Below are positions 8,555 through 17,307 of a stretch of 64,000 nucleotides of DNA, in pieces. Under the pieces are notes generated by a model that made no database searches, was not told where the DNA came from, and worked only from the letters and a program-made list of their open reading frames with translations. The stretch spans positions 83,569-147,568 of the forward strand of contig NZ_JAENIM010000046.1 in NCBI RefSeq assembly GCF_016595495.1, read 5' to 3'. The stretch comes from Persicirhabdus sediminis. Lineage in GTDB: Bacteria > Verrucomicrobiota > Verrucomicrobiia > Verrucomicrobiales > Akkermansiaceae. Position 1 is the first letter of the stretch. Each line of letters begins with the position of its first letter. The translations under genes and the position numbers were made by a program.

Positions 8555-11011
8555 CTAGCGGCGGCGCATATTGCGGTTCCACAATGACTCAGAATTCTTT
8601 TTCGCCTCCTGAGGTTCAGCTGGGTTGTAATTATCCAGCGCCTTAGCTGGCAACACACCAGCAGCTTCGTGGCTCTTAGCTTTATCGTCGATCACATAGC
8701 GTTGCGCAATGTCATCTTGCACGGCCTGTTCGTCAGATTTGTTAGCAACGATTTGCGGCTGAATAAAGATCAGCAGCTCACGGCGTTTGGTTTCAATTTT
8801 TGTGCTCTTAAACAGATTACCAATGCCTGGAATGTGGCTGATAATTGGAATGCCAGTCACATTGTCTTCGTGTGTTTCGGTGACCAAACCACCGAGTACC
8901 ACGGTATCATTATTGCGAACTGTTACCGTCGTAGTGATTTCCTCAGTACCGATGATAGGCACTTCGTTAGTATCCACAGTTTGTGATCCAACAATTTGAT
9001 CATTGAGCAAAGCAATTTCCATGGTCACCTCATTTTTGGAGTTGATCAATGGAACCACTTCCAGCTTGAGCACCACATCGCGGTACTCGATGTTAGTACT
9101 TTGCGTAGCATTAGATCCACCACCACTGGTGAAACTATTGGTAGGCACAGCGACTCGCTGACCGGATGAAATCACAGCCATGCGGTTGTTGGCGGTATAG
9201 ACAGTTGGGCGTGAGATCACCTCAAAGTCGTTGTTACTTTCCATCGCCTTGATGTAAACATTGAGGTCGCCAGTCGTCCCGTAGAGGTTCAGGCCTGATG
9301 AGGTTGGGAAAGCACTTGCTGTCACTAGATCCTTAATATCAACACCCGAATTTGTCACGCCGTTGGTATTGCCACCAGCCCAGCCGTCGCCACCATTGCC
9401 ACCGTAGGTTTGTAACCAATCAACACCGTATTGTAGATTATCAGTCAGGTTGAGCTGACCAAACACGGTGGAAATCATCACCTGCAGCGGCTGAGTATCC
9501 ATTTCATCTAATAGACCTGAAATCACACGCAGACTTTCAGGCGGCCCTTGCACGATGATGCTATTTGTCAGGTTATCTGCTACTAACAATGTCTTACCAA
9601 TCAACATGGACTCAGGGGCATCGCTAACCGTTGGGCTAGAAAGCGAATTGCCTCGCGAAGTGCCACTGCCTGAGCTGTTGTTATTTGAGGTATTGTTACG
9701 GGTATTATTGGTAGAGTTATTTGAGCGGTTATTATTTCCTCTCGAGCTACCACTGCTGTTAGCGTTTGTCCCTTGTAATGATTCCAATGCCGTTGCTGCC
9801 ACATCCATGAAGTCAGCTGCACGCATGAAACGCAATTTACGTTTGAGGAAATTGCTGCGTTCTTGAGCTGAGTCAAACTCGTGAATCAGACGCTCAACAA
9901 ACATAATGTCGATAGGACGACCCATCACCAGAATGCGGTTAGTACGCATATCTGGAATGATCTGCACAGGAATGTCTTCACCCGCTGAGCTACCGTCACC
10001 GCCAGCTGCTGCGCCACCAGATTGTACACCAGGAGGGCGCGCCGCATTGTTATTGCTGCTCACTTTTTTCACGCCAGCAGATGTCTTTGCTTGCTGCTGC
10101 GAGTTCATGATTTCGTTGAGTGTAGCTGCTAACTCCTCAGCATCTGCGTAGATGAGAGAAATAAATCGCTGTCCAACAGACTGCGATGGCACGTCGATGC
10201 TTTCGCGCACTTCTTCAAGAAAGCGAATCAGCGGAGTTTTCTCAGTGATGATCACCGCAGCGGCGTTAGGCACTGGCGTGATTTTCCCACCTTCACTGAA
10301 ACTTCCCACCATCTGAGTGAAATTGCGCACCGCCTCTTCGGGTTTGATGTACTGCAAATTCATCTTGTAGGTGACAAAAACGTCGCCCTCTGGCAGGTCC
10401 TCGTAGTCAGTGATATAGAGTGTACCCTCTTGTGAGGCTGTTGTTGTTCCCGCTCCTTTTGGTACTAACTTTACTTCATTCTCACCACTTGGCACAAAAG
10501 CGTAGTTCTCCATATTCAGAAGCTTCTCTAGCAAAATTGCACCCTGTCGGTTAGTCAGCGGTCCACGTTGGTGGAAGCGAAACTCCATGCCCTGAGTAGA
10601 CGAGCTCAGCAATACGCGTTTGCCAGTCAGCTGGTAATAAAGATCTGCCACCTCGATGTCATCCATGTTCATGCGCTCTTCCACTTTGCCTTTGGCAATG
10701 TAGATGCCGTTAGGATCAACGCTGTCATCTAGCTGGATGCCGCCATTCATGCGGTTAGCTCCAGGAAGTGGTGGCTGAGCTTGCTCGTTATTGACTTCTC
10801 TTGGTTCTGCTGGCCTTTCTACTGGCCTTTCTACTGGCTGAGCAGGTCTAACCACTGGGCGAGCTGGACGTATCACTGGACGCTTTGGCACTGCATGTTC
10901 CTGCTCGACTGGCTCAACGCCCGGCGGTGCTTCAGCGGGCTCGTTTTCCTGCGCTACCAGCAGTTGGCTGGCGCTCAGGGCTGATAAGAAAATCAGTAAT
11001 GGTTTTTTCAT
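8555..11011 (-). CDS. gspD: Type II secretion secretin (GspD-like)
   Basis: This is the outer-membrane channel of a type II secretion-like system. It has 818 residues. A signal peptide (about 1-20) is followed by a Pro/Arg/Val-rich linker to about 80, then an N0-like domain, ring-building N1-N3 modules, and the C-terminal secretin barrel. The barrel signature includes the stretches VPIIGTEEITTTVTVRNND, TVVLGGLVTE and PGIGNLFKS. An Asn/Ser/Gly-rich insert (about 410-460, with runs such as NNNRSNNSTNNT) interrupts the N3 region, and a Ser/Gly-rich loop lies inside the barrel. The extra C-terminal ~60 residues are charged. It is the last gene of the operon, and no pilotin is evident in the window. 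Confidence 0.9.
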   Translation of the reverse strand: MKKPLLIFLSALSASQLLVAQENEPAEAPPGVEPVEQEHAVPKRPVIRPARPVVRPAQPVERPVERPAEPREVNNEQAQPPLPGANRMNGGIQLDDSVDPNGIYIAKGKVEERMNMDDIEVADLYYQLTGKRVLLSSSTQGMEFRFHQRGPLTNRQGAILLEKLLNMENYAFVPSGENEVKLVPKGAGTTTASQEGTLYITDYEDLPEGDVFVTYKMNLQYIKPEEAVRNFTQMVGSFSEGGKITPVPNAAAVIITEKTPLIRFLEEVRESIDVPSQSVGQRFISLIYADAEELAATLNEIMNSQQQAKTSAGVKKVSSNNNAARPPGVQSGGAAAGGDGSSAGEDIPVQIIPDMRTNRILVMGRPIDIMFVERLIHEFDSAQERSNFLKRKLRFMRAADFMDVAATALESLQGTNANSSGSSRGNNNRSNNSTNNTRNNTSNNNSSGSGTSRGNSLSSPTVSDAPESMLIGKTLLVADNLTNSIIVQGPPESLRVISGLLDEMDTQPLQVMISTVFGQLNLTDNLQYGVDWLQTYGGNGGDGWAGGNTNGVTNSGVDIKDLVTASAFPTSSGLNLYGTTGDLNVYIKAMESNNDFEVISRPTVYTANNRMAVISSGQRVAVPTNSFTSGGGSNATQSTNIEYRDVVLKLEVVPLINSKNEVTMEIALLNDQIVGSQTVDTNEVPIIGTEEITTTVTVRNNDTVVLGGLVTETHEDNVTGIPIISHIPGIGNLFKSTKIETKRRELLIFIQPQIVANKSDEQAVQDDIAQRYVIDDKAKSHEAAGVLPAKALDNYNPAEPQEAKKNSESLWNRNMRRR

Positions 11012-11057
11012 ACTATATGGGTGAGAAATTCGTGTTGTGTATCTTTTTTAAATTCTG

Positions 11058-11639
11058 CTATTTCTTAGGAGTCGGTCTAACGACACGTCTACGCACCTGC
11101 GTGGTTGGCTTTTTATCTGAGCTATTCTCGGCTCCTGGTGGTGTTGGCGGCCTAGCGACCACTGGTTTCTTTCCTTTTGCGGCACTACTTGGGGCCGAGC
11201 GCGGAGCCGCTCCAGCTGGCTGGATGAGCTTGTCATCATAGCCGAGCCACGCTTCTTGCCCTTGCAGGCTGACGCGTACTTTTGAGTTTTTATATGACTT
11301 CGGGTCTTGCTTAACATCTAGCAGCTTGAAGCCATCTGTATCGTAACCTTCAACAAAGCGAATGCGTTTTTTGCGGTCTTTTTTGTTAATCAATAAGACC
11401 TGATGACCTCCATCAGCTGCGGGTGAAATGCCGCCAAGCATCCATTCTTTATCGATGTTGTTAGCGGCCTGCACTGGCGCAGCAGCAGCCTGCTTGATGG
11501 TAAATGGTGAGTTATTTACCAAACTGGTAAACTGACCAATGGTAGGTTTACGAGGCGGTAGTGCCTGCGCCAAGGCCACAGACAAGCTGGTGACCAGAAG
11601 GCTGACTAACACGGGTGATTTGACTATAAGTCGCGACAT
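11058..11639 (-). CDS. Exported GspC/PilP-like accessory protein of the secretion operon
   Basis: The 193-residue protein has an N-terminal signal or anchor (residues 1-25, SPVLVSLLVTSLSVALAQA). A short folded region (about 60-145) follows, with repeated short beta-like segments (WMLGGISPAADGGHQVLLI, then VSLQGQEAWLGYDD). The tail is low-complexity and rich in Pro, Ala, Lys and Arg. Position between gspM and gspD and the small periplasmic domain fit the homology region of GspC/PilP inner-membrane partners that contact the secretin. Direct similarity is not clear to me, so the functional name is inferred from context. It is separated from gspD by 46 bp and from gspM by 56 bp. Confidence 0.5.
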   Translation of the reverse strand: MSRLIVKSPVLVSLLVTSLSVALAQALPPRKPTIGQFTSLVNNSPFTIKQAAAAPVQAANNIDKEWMLGGISPAADGGHQVLLINKKDRKKRIRFVEGYDTDGFKLLDVKQDPKSYKNSKVRVSLQGQEAWLGYDDKLIQPAGAAPRSAPSSAAKGKKPVVARPPTPPGAENSSDKKPTTQVRRRVVRPTPKK

Positions 11640-11695
11640 AAAAAAATAGAAGCTAATCTTAGATTACGTAGATACAGGTTGAAGCATTACACATT

Positions 11696-12244
11696 TTATT
11701 CAATATCAAAGGATTCCGCACCAGCAGGTTTAAACCACTGTGTAATGACAGCGCGGCAATCCATTCTCGTATCATCACTTTTTGCTGGGGTGATAGTAAT
11801 GCTAGAAACCGTGCGTGCTAGCGTTGGCTCATGCATTTCTAATAACCATCGATAGATTTCCATATCGCGTCCGTTGACGATTACCTCACAGCTGGCCGAG
11901 CGATAGTTGCCCACTTCATTTAGATTCTGTTGCAGTGGCTGCGGCTGTTTGGTCATTTGCACACCTTTAGCGGCCGCGCGTTTGATCACCTCTACCAGCT
12001 CACCACCAACTTTACCAAAAGTGCTCACCATTGGAGGATTGTTATTGAGCCACTCACGCTCAGACTCGGCTTCTACCATTCCCTGGATCATCGAATCAAA
12101 GGTGCTCACTTCCTCGAGCATCTGCTCGGTCTGCCTTTCCTTGGCCTCCATCTTCGCGTGTAACAATCTGAATCCAAAGAGGTTCAGCATTACAAAGGTG
12201 ATCACCACCATCAGGCCCAACAATTTCTTTTCACGTTCACTCAT
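11696..12244 (-). CDS. gspM: GspM/PilO-like inner-membrane protein
   Basis: The 182-residue protein has a short cytoplasmic head (SEREKK), one membrane segment (about 8-28, LLGLMVVITFVMLNLFGF), a coiled-coil stretch (about 30-65) and a small periplasmic ferredoxin-like domain (about 75-170). This is the classic GspM/PilO plan. Its start overlaps the gspL stop by 4 bp, so the two are translationally coupled. It is expected to dimerise with GspL and hold the assembly platform. Assignment rests on architecture and synteny, because this family is poorly conserved in sequence. Confidence 0.65.
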   Translation of the reverse strand: MSEREKKLLGLMVVITFVMLNLFGFRLLHAKMEAKERQTEQMLEEVSTFDSMIQGMVEAESEREWLNNNPPMVSTFGKVGGELVEVIKRAAAKGVQMTKQPQPLQQNLNEVGNYRSASCEVIVNGRDMEIYRWLLEMHEPTLARTVSSITITPAKSDDTRMDCRAVITQWFKPAGAESFDIE

Positions 12245-13494
12245 GGCTGGCTTATAAAGGTTGTATTTTCTCCAGCTGAAGTAAATTTCCAGCGACCATT
12301 TTTATCGGCACTCGGCGTTGCCCCTACCCAATCGTAATCACGCAGGCTTCTTTTCAACTGGCTGCGGTATTGATCAACCTGCAGCGCTGACTCAGCTTCC
12401 CCTTGGATCGTAACGGTTCCACTATTTACATCAAACTTCGTAAAACGAACTTTGCCTGCTAGAGAGCCTTTTGGCGCCGCTTCCTTGAGCAAATTCATTG
12501 GCCATAAATCAGTGCGTACCACCAACGCGAGTTCGTCCCACTGCGCATTATGCTCCATCAAAGCGGTATGGATTGGCGCAATCTCCTCGTGCGCAATAGA
12601 AGCTTTTTCAAACTCCGTATTGATCTGCCAATAGTTAAATAACAGGTAGCCGATCGCCATCAAATAGACCAAGGCAAAGGCAGCAATGAAGATCTTGCGC
12701 TTCTTCGCTTCGGCCTGAGCCAATTGCTCAGCACGAGCATTCTCTGGTAGCAGCTCACTTAATACACGCGGCAATTGCGGGTCAGGTTTGCTATCTATCT
12801 GCAATGGCAGACGCAGCGCTGACTCCAGCGCATTGGCGACATCAACATCAATCTCACCATCTTGCTCAGATGCCCAAATAACTAATTGTTTGGCGTCTAG
12901 CTGGAGACCTTGAAGTTGCAACTGCATCACCGCCAGACTCACCTCACGTGAGGTATCTGGACCAAGATCTCGAAATGGTAAACTCTGGAAGTAGGCTAAC
13001 TTATTACCTACAGAACAGGCAAAAACCCAACGGCCTAACTCACGCCATAAAACCACCGCATCATCGGGCAGCTGGAAAAATCTAGCGGATAGATCGTAGG
13101 CTTTGGCTGACTGTAATGGCATTTCATCATCTTCCGGTGGACTGAGAACCACTGGCAGCAATGCCGCGCTGTCGTCGTCTTTGCGCACCTCAAAAAGATC
13201 GCTCAGCTGGCCAGCTCCGTCAGCCACCCTAACACCAGCAGTTTCTAAATGCATACTAGCTAGATCGGCAAATAAATCAGAGTCGTTAGTCTGAGTGGTA
13301 AATGGCACCGCCAAAGCACTTTTCAGAGGGAATCCCATGACCATCTCCCCCTTGATAAACTCGTTAAATTCAGCGGCCTTGAGTGGCCCTTGCTCGACAG
13401 CCAAGGAATAACCGTCATCACGGTTTCCTTGCCATAATTGCCACCCTTCTGCCCCCGGCAGAAAGATTGTATTGTCCCCCTTCTTCTTACTCAT
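12241..13494 (-). CDS. gspL: GspL-like assembly-platform protein
   Basis: The 417-residue protein has a long cytoplasmic actin-like (PilM-type) region to about residue 255. One membrane segment follows (about 266-286, IFIAAFALVYLMAIGYLLF), then a periplasmic coiled coil and a small ferredoxin-like domain (about 340-410). GspL recruits the secretion ATPase GspE to the membrane, but no gspE is present here, so the ATPase must be encoded elsewhere. The gene overlaps both gspK upstream and gspM downstream by 4 bp. Confidence comes from architecture and the K-L-M order. Confidence 0.7.
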   Translation of the reverse strand: MSKKKGDNTIFLPGAEGWQLWQGNRDDGYSLAVEQGPLKAAEFNEFIKGEMVMGFPLKSALAVPFTTQTNDSDLFADLASMHLETAGVRVADGAGQLSDLFEVRKDDDSAALLPVVLSPPEDDEMPLQSAKAYDLSARFFQLPDDAVVLWRELGRWVFACSVGNKLAYFQSLPFRDLGPDTSREVSLAVMQLQLQGLQLDAKQLVIWASEQDGEIDVDVANALESALRLPLQIDSKPDPQLPRVLSELLPENARAEQLAQAEAKKRKIFIAAFALVYLMAIGYLLFNYWQINTEFEKASIAHEEIAPIHTALMEHNAQWDELALVVRTDLWPMNLLKEAAPKGSLAGKVRFTKFDVNSGTVTIQGEAESALQVDQYRSQLKRSLRDYDWVGATPSADKNGRWKFTSAGENTTFISQP

Positions 13495-14435
13495 GGAATA
13501 ATTTCTTCTTTGCGCTCTAGAATAGCCGGCTTACCAGTACGGTTGCGCACAATGACAACTATTTTTCGTTTTACAACTCCTGTTCTGCCCACGCTTTCGA
13601 TGCGAGTAGTCTCGTCTTGTACGGTTAGTCGTGGCTGAATTATCGGCCACAATGCCTCAGTAACACCTAACTGAGTCAGCACTTCCTCAACCGTCTGAAA
13701 TTCGTAATCATCTTCTGTGTGACGTTCGCCGTCAGGCCCGAGAATCAAATCTACCAGATTCTGTGCGTCATCGATAGAAACCTCAGCGGCTTCGGCAATC
13801 AATTCTGGCTCGGCCTCATTCACATTGAGTTTGCCATTGCTCCACACGGTGAACCAATCACGCCACTGTGGGTTTAATTCGTCTAAGCGCCCCATGCCGC
13901 GGACCATCTCCATTTCGTCTAGGCTATAAAATGGTCTATTAAATGGCTGGTTCATTAATCCTAACGACTCGTAATATTCGTACTCAGCACCGTTCAGACT
14001 AACATTGTCGTCGCCGTCAACCCAATCACAAAGAGCGTCGACTAAGGCTTCAGCTTCATCTAACTCCATTTCCCAGCCAGTAAAAATGCTAACCAAAAGT
14101 GACTTATCTAGCCGCGCGAGAATCACATTGATATTAAAGCGAGCCGCCTCACTGCGCAGTTGCACATCATAACCAGTTTCATTCTCGGGATCGAAGAAAT
14201 TCAAGATTGGATCGCCCTGTTCCACACTTGGGTTCGCGCCGATGGCAATGCCCTTTTCGGCCATCTGTCTTGCCTCAAACCCATTGATCTCAGAGGAAGC
14301 AACGTCAGAGGCAAGATAGACAACTTGGACGGTCGCAAAAATGGCCAAGCCCAAAACAGACATCAACCAAAACACAGCGATCAAGGCACTGCCTTGCGCT
14401 AGCTTTTGTTTCTGTCTGAGTCTGCTCATCATCAT
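13491..14435 (-). CDS. gspK: General secretion minor pseudopilin GspK
   Basis: This 314-residue protein caps the pseudopilus tip in type II systems. The N-terminus has a basic leader followed by GSALIAVFWLMSVLGLAIFATVQ. As usual for GspK, this lacks the Glu+5 found in the other pseudopilins. The body has the alpha-helical GspK insert with ALCDWVDGDDNVSLNGAE, the recognisable DxxDxxxxxxGAExxYY-type segment. The C-terminal part contains LDELNPQ and a helix-hairpin-helix-like region (KLNVNEAEPELIAEAAEVSIDDAQ). It overlaps gspL by 4 bp and begins 16 bp after gspJ. Confidence 0.85.
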   Translation of the reverse strand: MMMSRLRQKQKLAQGSALIAVFWLMSVLGLAIFATVQVVYLASDVASSEINGFEARQMAEKGIAIGANPSVEQGDPILNFFDPENETGYDVQLRSEAARFNINVILARLDKSLLVSIFTGWEMELDEAEALVDALCDWVDGDDNVSLNGAEYEYYESLGLMNQPFNRPFYSLDEMEMVRGMGRLDELNPQWRDWFTVWSNGKLNVNEAEPELIAEAAEVSIDDAQNLVDLILGPDGERHTEDDYEFQTVEEVLTQLGVTEALWPIIQPRLTVQDETTRIESVGRTGVVKRKIVVIVRNRTGKPAILERKEEIIP

Positions 14436-14451
14436 TATGAATTTCTAAAAA

Positions 14452-15243
14452 TTATTGTACTACAGGAGGTCGATGCGACCCGTTGTCGTCGTCGCCGCCG
14501 CCACCAGTTCCGCCGCCAGTATTAGTATCCTGCGGGCCACCTGGGTTTTGTTGCTGCACACTTTTCATGAAAACCTCCGGGTTTTCTTTTGGCACAATCC
14601 AAAATGCTTGCTCCACCAGCGAGTCGTTAGGCTCGTAACGATAGAAAAACTTCACTTGTACTGGTAGGTTGCTGGTATCATCCCATTCACGTAAAGTTTC
14701 CATCGTTCTACCATCGATGACATCGACCTCAAACAGATAGAGACCATCGACAATGATAATCTCGGCGATCGGATCATCATTGTTGGAAACCGTATTATTC
14801 TCACCTGTGATCACCTTGTTTTCGTAGAGACGCAGCACAATATCTACCAAATTGTCCCGCCGCAGGACCGTCGCCAGCTCGATGGACTCAGCCGCCATTG
14901 AGCGCCCGCCCCAGTTGAAGGCCATCGGCACATTTTCAAATGTGAGTCTAGGTAGGTTGTGTGAACTGGTTTCTTCTGTTTCTAGCTGGAGAACTGCATT
15001 GCCTGGCAGTTTTTGGAAATGATCTTTCAGCAGTTCATTAAATGCCTGTCTTTCGCCATTGATGTTGGTATTTTCTATCACCGCAGTGGAGAGAGAGAGT
15101 GAGCCATCAGCTAGAGCAAAAACACCAGCTAGCACGAGCGCGGAAATGCCCAGCGCCATCACCATCTCCAACAGCAAATAGCCTTTGCGTATTTTACAGT
15201 TGATAGAGGCTCGCATAACGATAGGTTTCTGCACTTTGCTCAT
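14452..15243 (-). CDS. gspJ: Minor pseudopilin GspJ-like
   Basis: The 263-residue prepilin-like protein has the cleavage motif RKG|YLLLEMVMALG (Glu at +5) followed by a hydrophobic stretch, as processed by the prepilin peptidase. The C-terminus is a Gly/Asp-rich tail (GGGTGGGGDDDNG) unusual for GspJ. Two starts are possible: 15243, or an ATG at 15216 that would give a more typical 12-residue leader. Either one overlaps the end of gspI (50 or 23 bp), so coupling is likely. The name follows from its place between the GspI-like and GspK genes. Confidence 0.7.
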   Translation of the reverse strand: MSKVQKPIVMRASINCKIRKGYLLLEMVMALGISALVLAGVFALADGSLSLSTAVIENTNINGERQAFNELLKDHFQKLPGNAVLQLETEETSSHNLPRLTFENVPMAFNWGGRSMAAESIELATVLRRDNLVDIVLRLYENKVITGENNTVSNNDDPIAEIIIVDGLYLFEVDVIDGRTMETLREWDDTSNLPVQVKFFYRYEPNDSLVEQAFWIVPKENPEVFMKSVQQQNPGGPQDTNTGGGTGGGGDDDNGSHRPPVVQ

Positions 15244-15613
15244 TCAGCTGGCCTTCATCGTACCAGTAAGCAATCACAGTGATTTTGTACATTTGTTGGA
15301 GAGCTTGACCATCCTCGTTCTCGAGCTCAAGCAGCTCGACGATGGTTTCGATTTCCATTTCATGTTCTTCGATGTCCCTAGTCGTGGTGCCTTCCTCTAT
15401 GGTTGGCATAGAAAGCGCCTCGGTAAGCGCTGAGTCTAGGATGCGAACGATAGCAACTTCGCGCTGCATCATGTTAGCCAGCTTGCCCGTTTCGTTGAGC
15501 GCACTGATTAGAGAAACACCAACGATAGCAAAAACAGTCAACGCCATCAGCGCCTCCATCAGCATAAATCCGCTGTGGAGCTTTGGCTTCTTGCTTGGTT
15601 GTGTGATTTTCAT
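15194..15613 (-). CDS. gspI: Minor pseudopilin GspI-like
   Basis: The 139-residue protein has a leader ending HSG|FMLMEALMALTVFAIVG, a type IV prepilin motif with Glu at +5. The rest is short and mostly polar, as expected of the small GspI subunit that initiates the pseudopilus tip. It lies 12 bp downstream of gspH and overlaps gspJ. The exact homology cannot be confirmed by eye, so the assignment relies on order and size. Confidence 0.7.
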   Translation of the reverse strand: MKITQPSKKPKLHSGFMLMEALMALTVFAIVGVSLISALNETGKLANMMQREVAIVRILDSALTEALSMPTIEEGTTTRDIEEHEMEIETIVELLELENEDGQALQQMYKITVIAYWYDEGQLNEQSAETYRYASLYQL

Positions 15614-15625
15614 CTTACTATCGAA

Positions 15626-16177
15626 TTATTTCAGCTCGTATTCTTCATCGCGCACACCAGCTGTTAGCGGGTGGTACTCTTGGCTGATATAATTATCCTC
15701 AATGCTATAACGAACGGACACTGGTTCAACGATGCCCTTAGGTTCTAACTTCCAGACAAATTCGACGTCACGTTTGAGAGTGGTCCAATCGTTTTGCCCC
15801 CAGTATTTAAAGTCGAATTGCATCTCGCCAGGAAACTCGATGCGGCTGATTTCCTGATAACTCTGGCTGGGAACATAATCTTCATCCGAATCTAGCGGCC
15901 TCTGATAGCCGTACAGAACGGCGCTATTATCTGAGACTTTGATTTGATAAGGTTTATGCTCCTTATTGGCCATCATGCGGCCACGTTTTGCCATCGACTC
16001 AAATTCAATAGCGAACTTGCGCAATGAATCTGAATCTTGACTTCCAGCCATCGCGACGAGCCCTATGCCAGTCAAAATGGCAATCATGGAAATCACGATG
16101 ACCACCTCCAGCAGCGTCATACCGCTGGAGCAAGTCCGCCTACTTCTTGTCCAGGCTGCTGATATCATCGCCTCCAC
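15626..16177 (-). CDS. gspH: Minor pseudopilin GspH-like
   Basis: The 183-residue prepilin-like protein has the motif CSSG|MTLLEVVIVISMIAILTG, Glu at +5. The globular part contains an AKRGRMMANKEHKPYQIKV segment reminiscent of the conserved GspH/FimT region. The start at 16177 lies inside gspG (38-bp overlap). An alternative ATG at 16168 would keep the motif with a shorter leader. It is the second gene of the operon, directly after the major pseudopilin. Confidence 0.75.
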   Translation of the reverse strand: MEAMISAAWTRSRRTCSSGMTLLEVVIVISMIAILTGIGLVAMAGSQDSDSLRKFAIEFESMAKRGRMMANKEHKPYQIKVSDNSAVLYGYQRPLDSDEDYVPSQSYQEISRIEFPGEMQFDFKYWGQNDWTTLKRDVEFVWKLEPKGIVEPVSVRYSIEDNYISQEYHPLTAGVRDEEYELK

Positions 16178-16595
16178 CTTCTACGCCATCAGGTCCTTTT
16201 GAGATAATCTCATAGCTACGTGGATCTTTTGAACTTGGATATTTATAAACATAATCACCATCCCAAGGATCTTTAGGAATGCTAGTGAGCAGCTGCACCC
16301 AACGGCGCGGAACTGGGCTGCTTGATGGTTTGTTGACCAGCGCTTCGAGGCCCTGGGCTTGAGATGGATAGCTGCCTGCATTCATTTTGTAGGCTTCCAG
16401 CTTCGAGGTGAACTTCTGCATGTCAGCATCCACAGCTACATATTTAGCCGTATCTTGCATACCTGTCATCATGCCAATCGAGAGGCCCAAAATCACAGCG
16501 ATAATACCAAGTACGATAACCATCTCGAGCAAGCTGAATCCCTTACTCGTCATGCGTCCCGACTCCTTCAATGACATTTTATGTGTTTTCATCAT
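16140..16595 (-). CDS. gspG: Major pseudopilin GspG
   Basis: This is the main subunit of the type II secretion pseudopilus. The 151-residue protein has the cleavage site TSKG|FSLLEMVIVLGIIAVI (Glu at +5). It also has the typical GspG body YKMNAGSYPSQAQGLEALV followed by IPKDPWDGDYVYKYPS and a C-terminal GPDGVEGGGDDI calcium-binding-like loop. The start at 16595 gives an 18-residue leader. The ATG at 16553 would leave only a 4-residue leader. It is the first gene of the operon, and a short inverted repeat lies about 50 bp upstream. Confidence 0.92.
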   Translation of the reverse strand: MMKTHKMSLKESGRMTSKGFSLLEMVIVLGIIAVILGLSIGMMTGMQDTAKYVAVDADMQKFTSKLEAYKMNAGSYPSQAQGLEALVNKPSSSPVPRRWVQLLTSIPKDPWDGDYVYKYPSSKDPRSYEIISKGPDGVEGGGDDISSLDKK

Positions 16596-16645
16596 GTATG
16601 TTTCTCTACCTTGTGCATCTTATTAAACGTGGATTCTCAGATTAG

Positions 16646-16667
16646 TTGTTCAGAAAATAATGAACAA
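16646..16667 (-). promoter_or_regulatory. Candidate operator upstream of the secretion operon
   Basis: A perfect 7-bp inverted repeat, TTGTTCA-(8 nt)-TGAACAA, lies 51-72 bp upstream of the gspG start. It resembles a dimer-binding site for a repressor or activator. No T-tract follows, so it is not a terminator. The regulator is unknown. Confidence 0.35.
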
Positions 16668-16746
16668 ATGTAAGAAATGACATTTAATGGGTGATATCAA
16701 CGATCAGCACGATAACTAATCACGCTAGAATCTCACGATTTAAATG

Positions 16747-16775
16747 CAAAAAAAAGCGACCTAATTTGGTCGCTT
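16747..16775 (-). terminator. Terminator after exbD
   Basis: On the minus strand an 8-bp stem (AAGCGACC / GGTCGCTT) is followed by a T-tract (A-run at 16747-16755 on the plus strand). It lies 27 bp after the exbD stop. Confidence 0.85.
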
Positions 16776-16801
16776 AACTGGCAATGAAGTCCAGCTGACA
16801 A

Positions 16802-17257
16802 TTATTCAGCCAAAGTCACATTCTGCACCCCTGCTTCAGCCAGCGCATTGAGCACATCAATGTATTGCTGCTGAGGGACTTTATCTGAAACTTTCAAAGT
16901 CACCACCGCTGGGTCAGCTGGGGATAAAGCTGCGAAAATTTTCAAACGATCAACTAATTCAGGGATCTCACGACTCGTTGAATCTTTGGTGATCACCTCC
17001 GGTGCGCTCGCTGGGTTCAGAGTCAAAGTACCGGACTCATCCAGCTGGATAATCATCGCCTGTCGTGCCACTGGCGCGCCTTGCGCAACTGAGGGAATTG
17101 ACATTTTAAGATCTTGCTCACGCGGCAAAATAGTCGCGGTGACTAGGAAGAAAATGAGCAAAAGAAAACTCACATCAACTAGTGATGAGATATCCATTTC
17201 ACTTTTATCGCCCTGTTGGGCACTGCGTAGCTGAAACATCTGGTAGGTTCGTGTCAT
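16802..17257 (-). CDS. exbD: ExbD/TolR-family biopolymer transport protein
   Basis: This subunit normally works with ExbB/TolQ in a proton-driven inner-membrane motor that energises TonB- or Tol-dependent outer-membrane processes. The 151-residue protein has an N-terminal cytoplasmic stretch, one membrane segment (about 26-44) starting with the proton-path Asp in ISSLVDVSFLLLIFFLVTA, and a periplasmic domain ending QQYIDVLNALAEAGVQNVTLA, typical of the family. No exbB or tonB lies beside it, which is unusual because they are normally adjacent. A separate exbB or another ExbD copy elsewhere must be assumed for function. Confidence 0.88.
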   Translation of the reverse strand: MTRTYQMFQLRSAQQGDKSEMDISSLVDVSFLLLIFFLVTATILPREQDLKMSIPSVAQGAPVARQAMIIQLDESGTLTLNPASAPEVITKDSTSREIPELVDRLKIFAALSPADPAVVTLKVSDKVPQQQYIDVLNALAEAGVQNVTLAE

Positions 17258-17307
17258 ATATACCTAACCCATCCAGCCAGCATTTTATTAGTATCAAAAC
17301 CAGAAAC

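Noticed and set aside
15194..15243. Frameshift between the GspI- and GspJ-like genes
   Set aside because: The 50-bp overlap leaves two complete prepilin leaders with their own cleavage motifs, so it is ordinary operon overlap.
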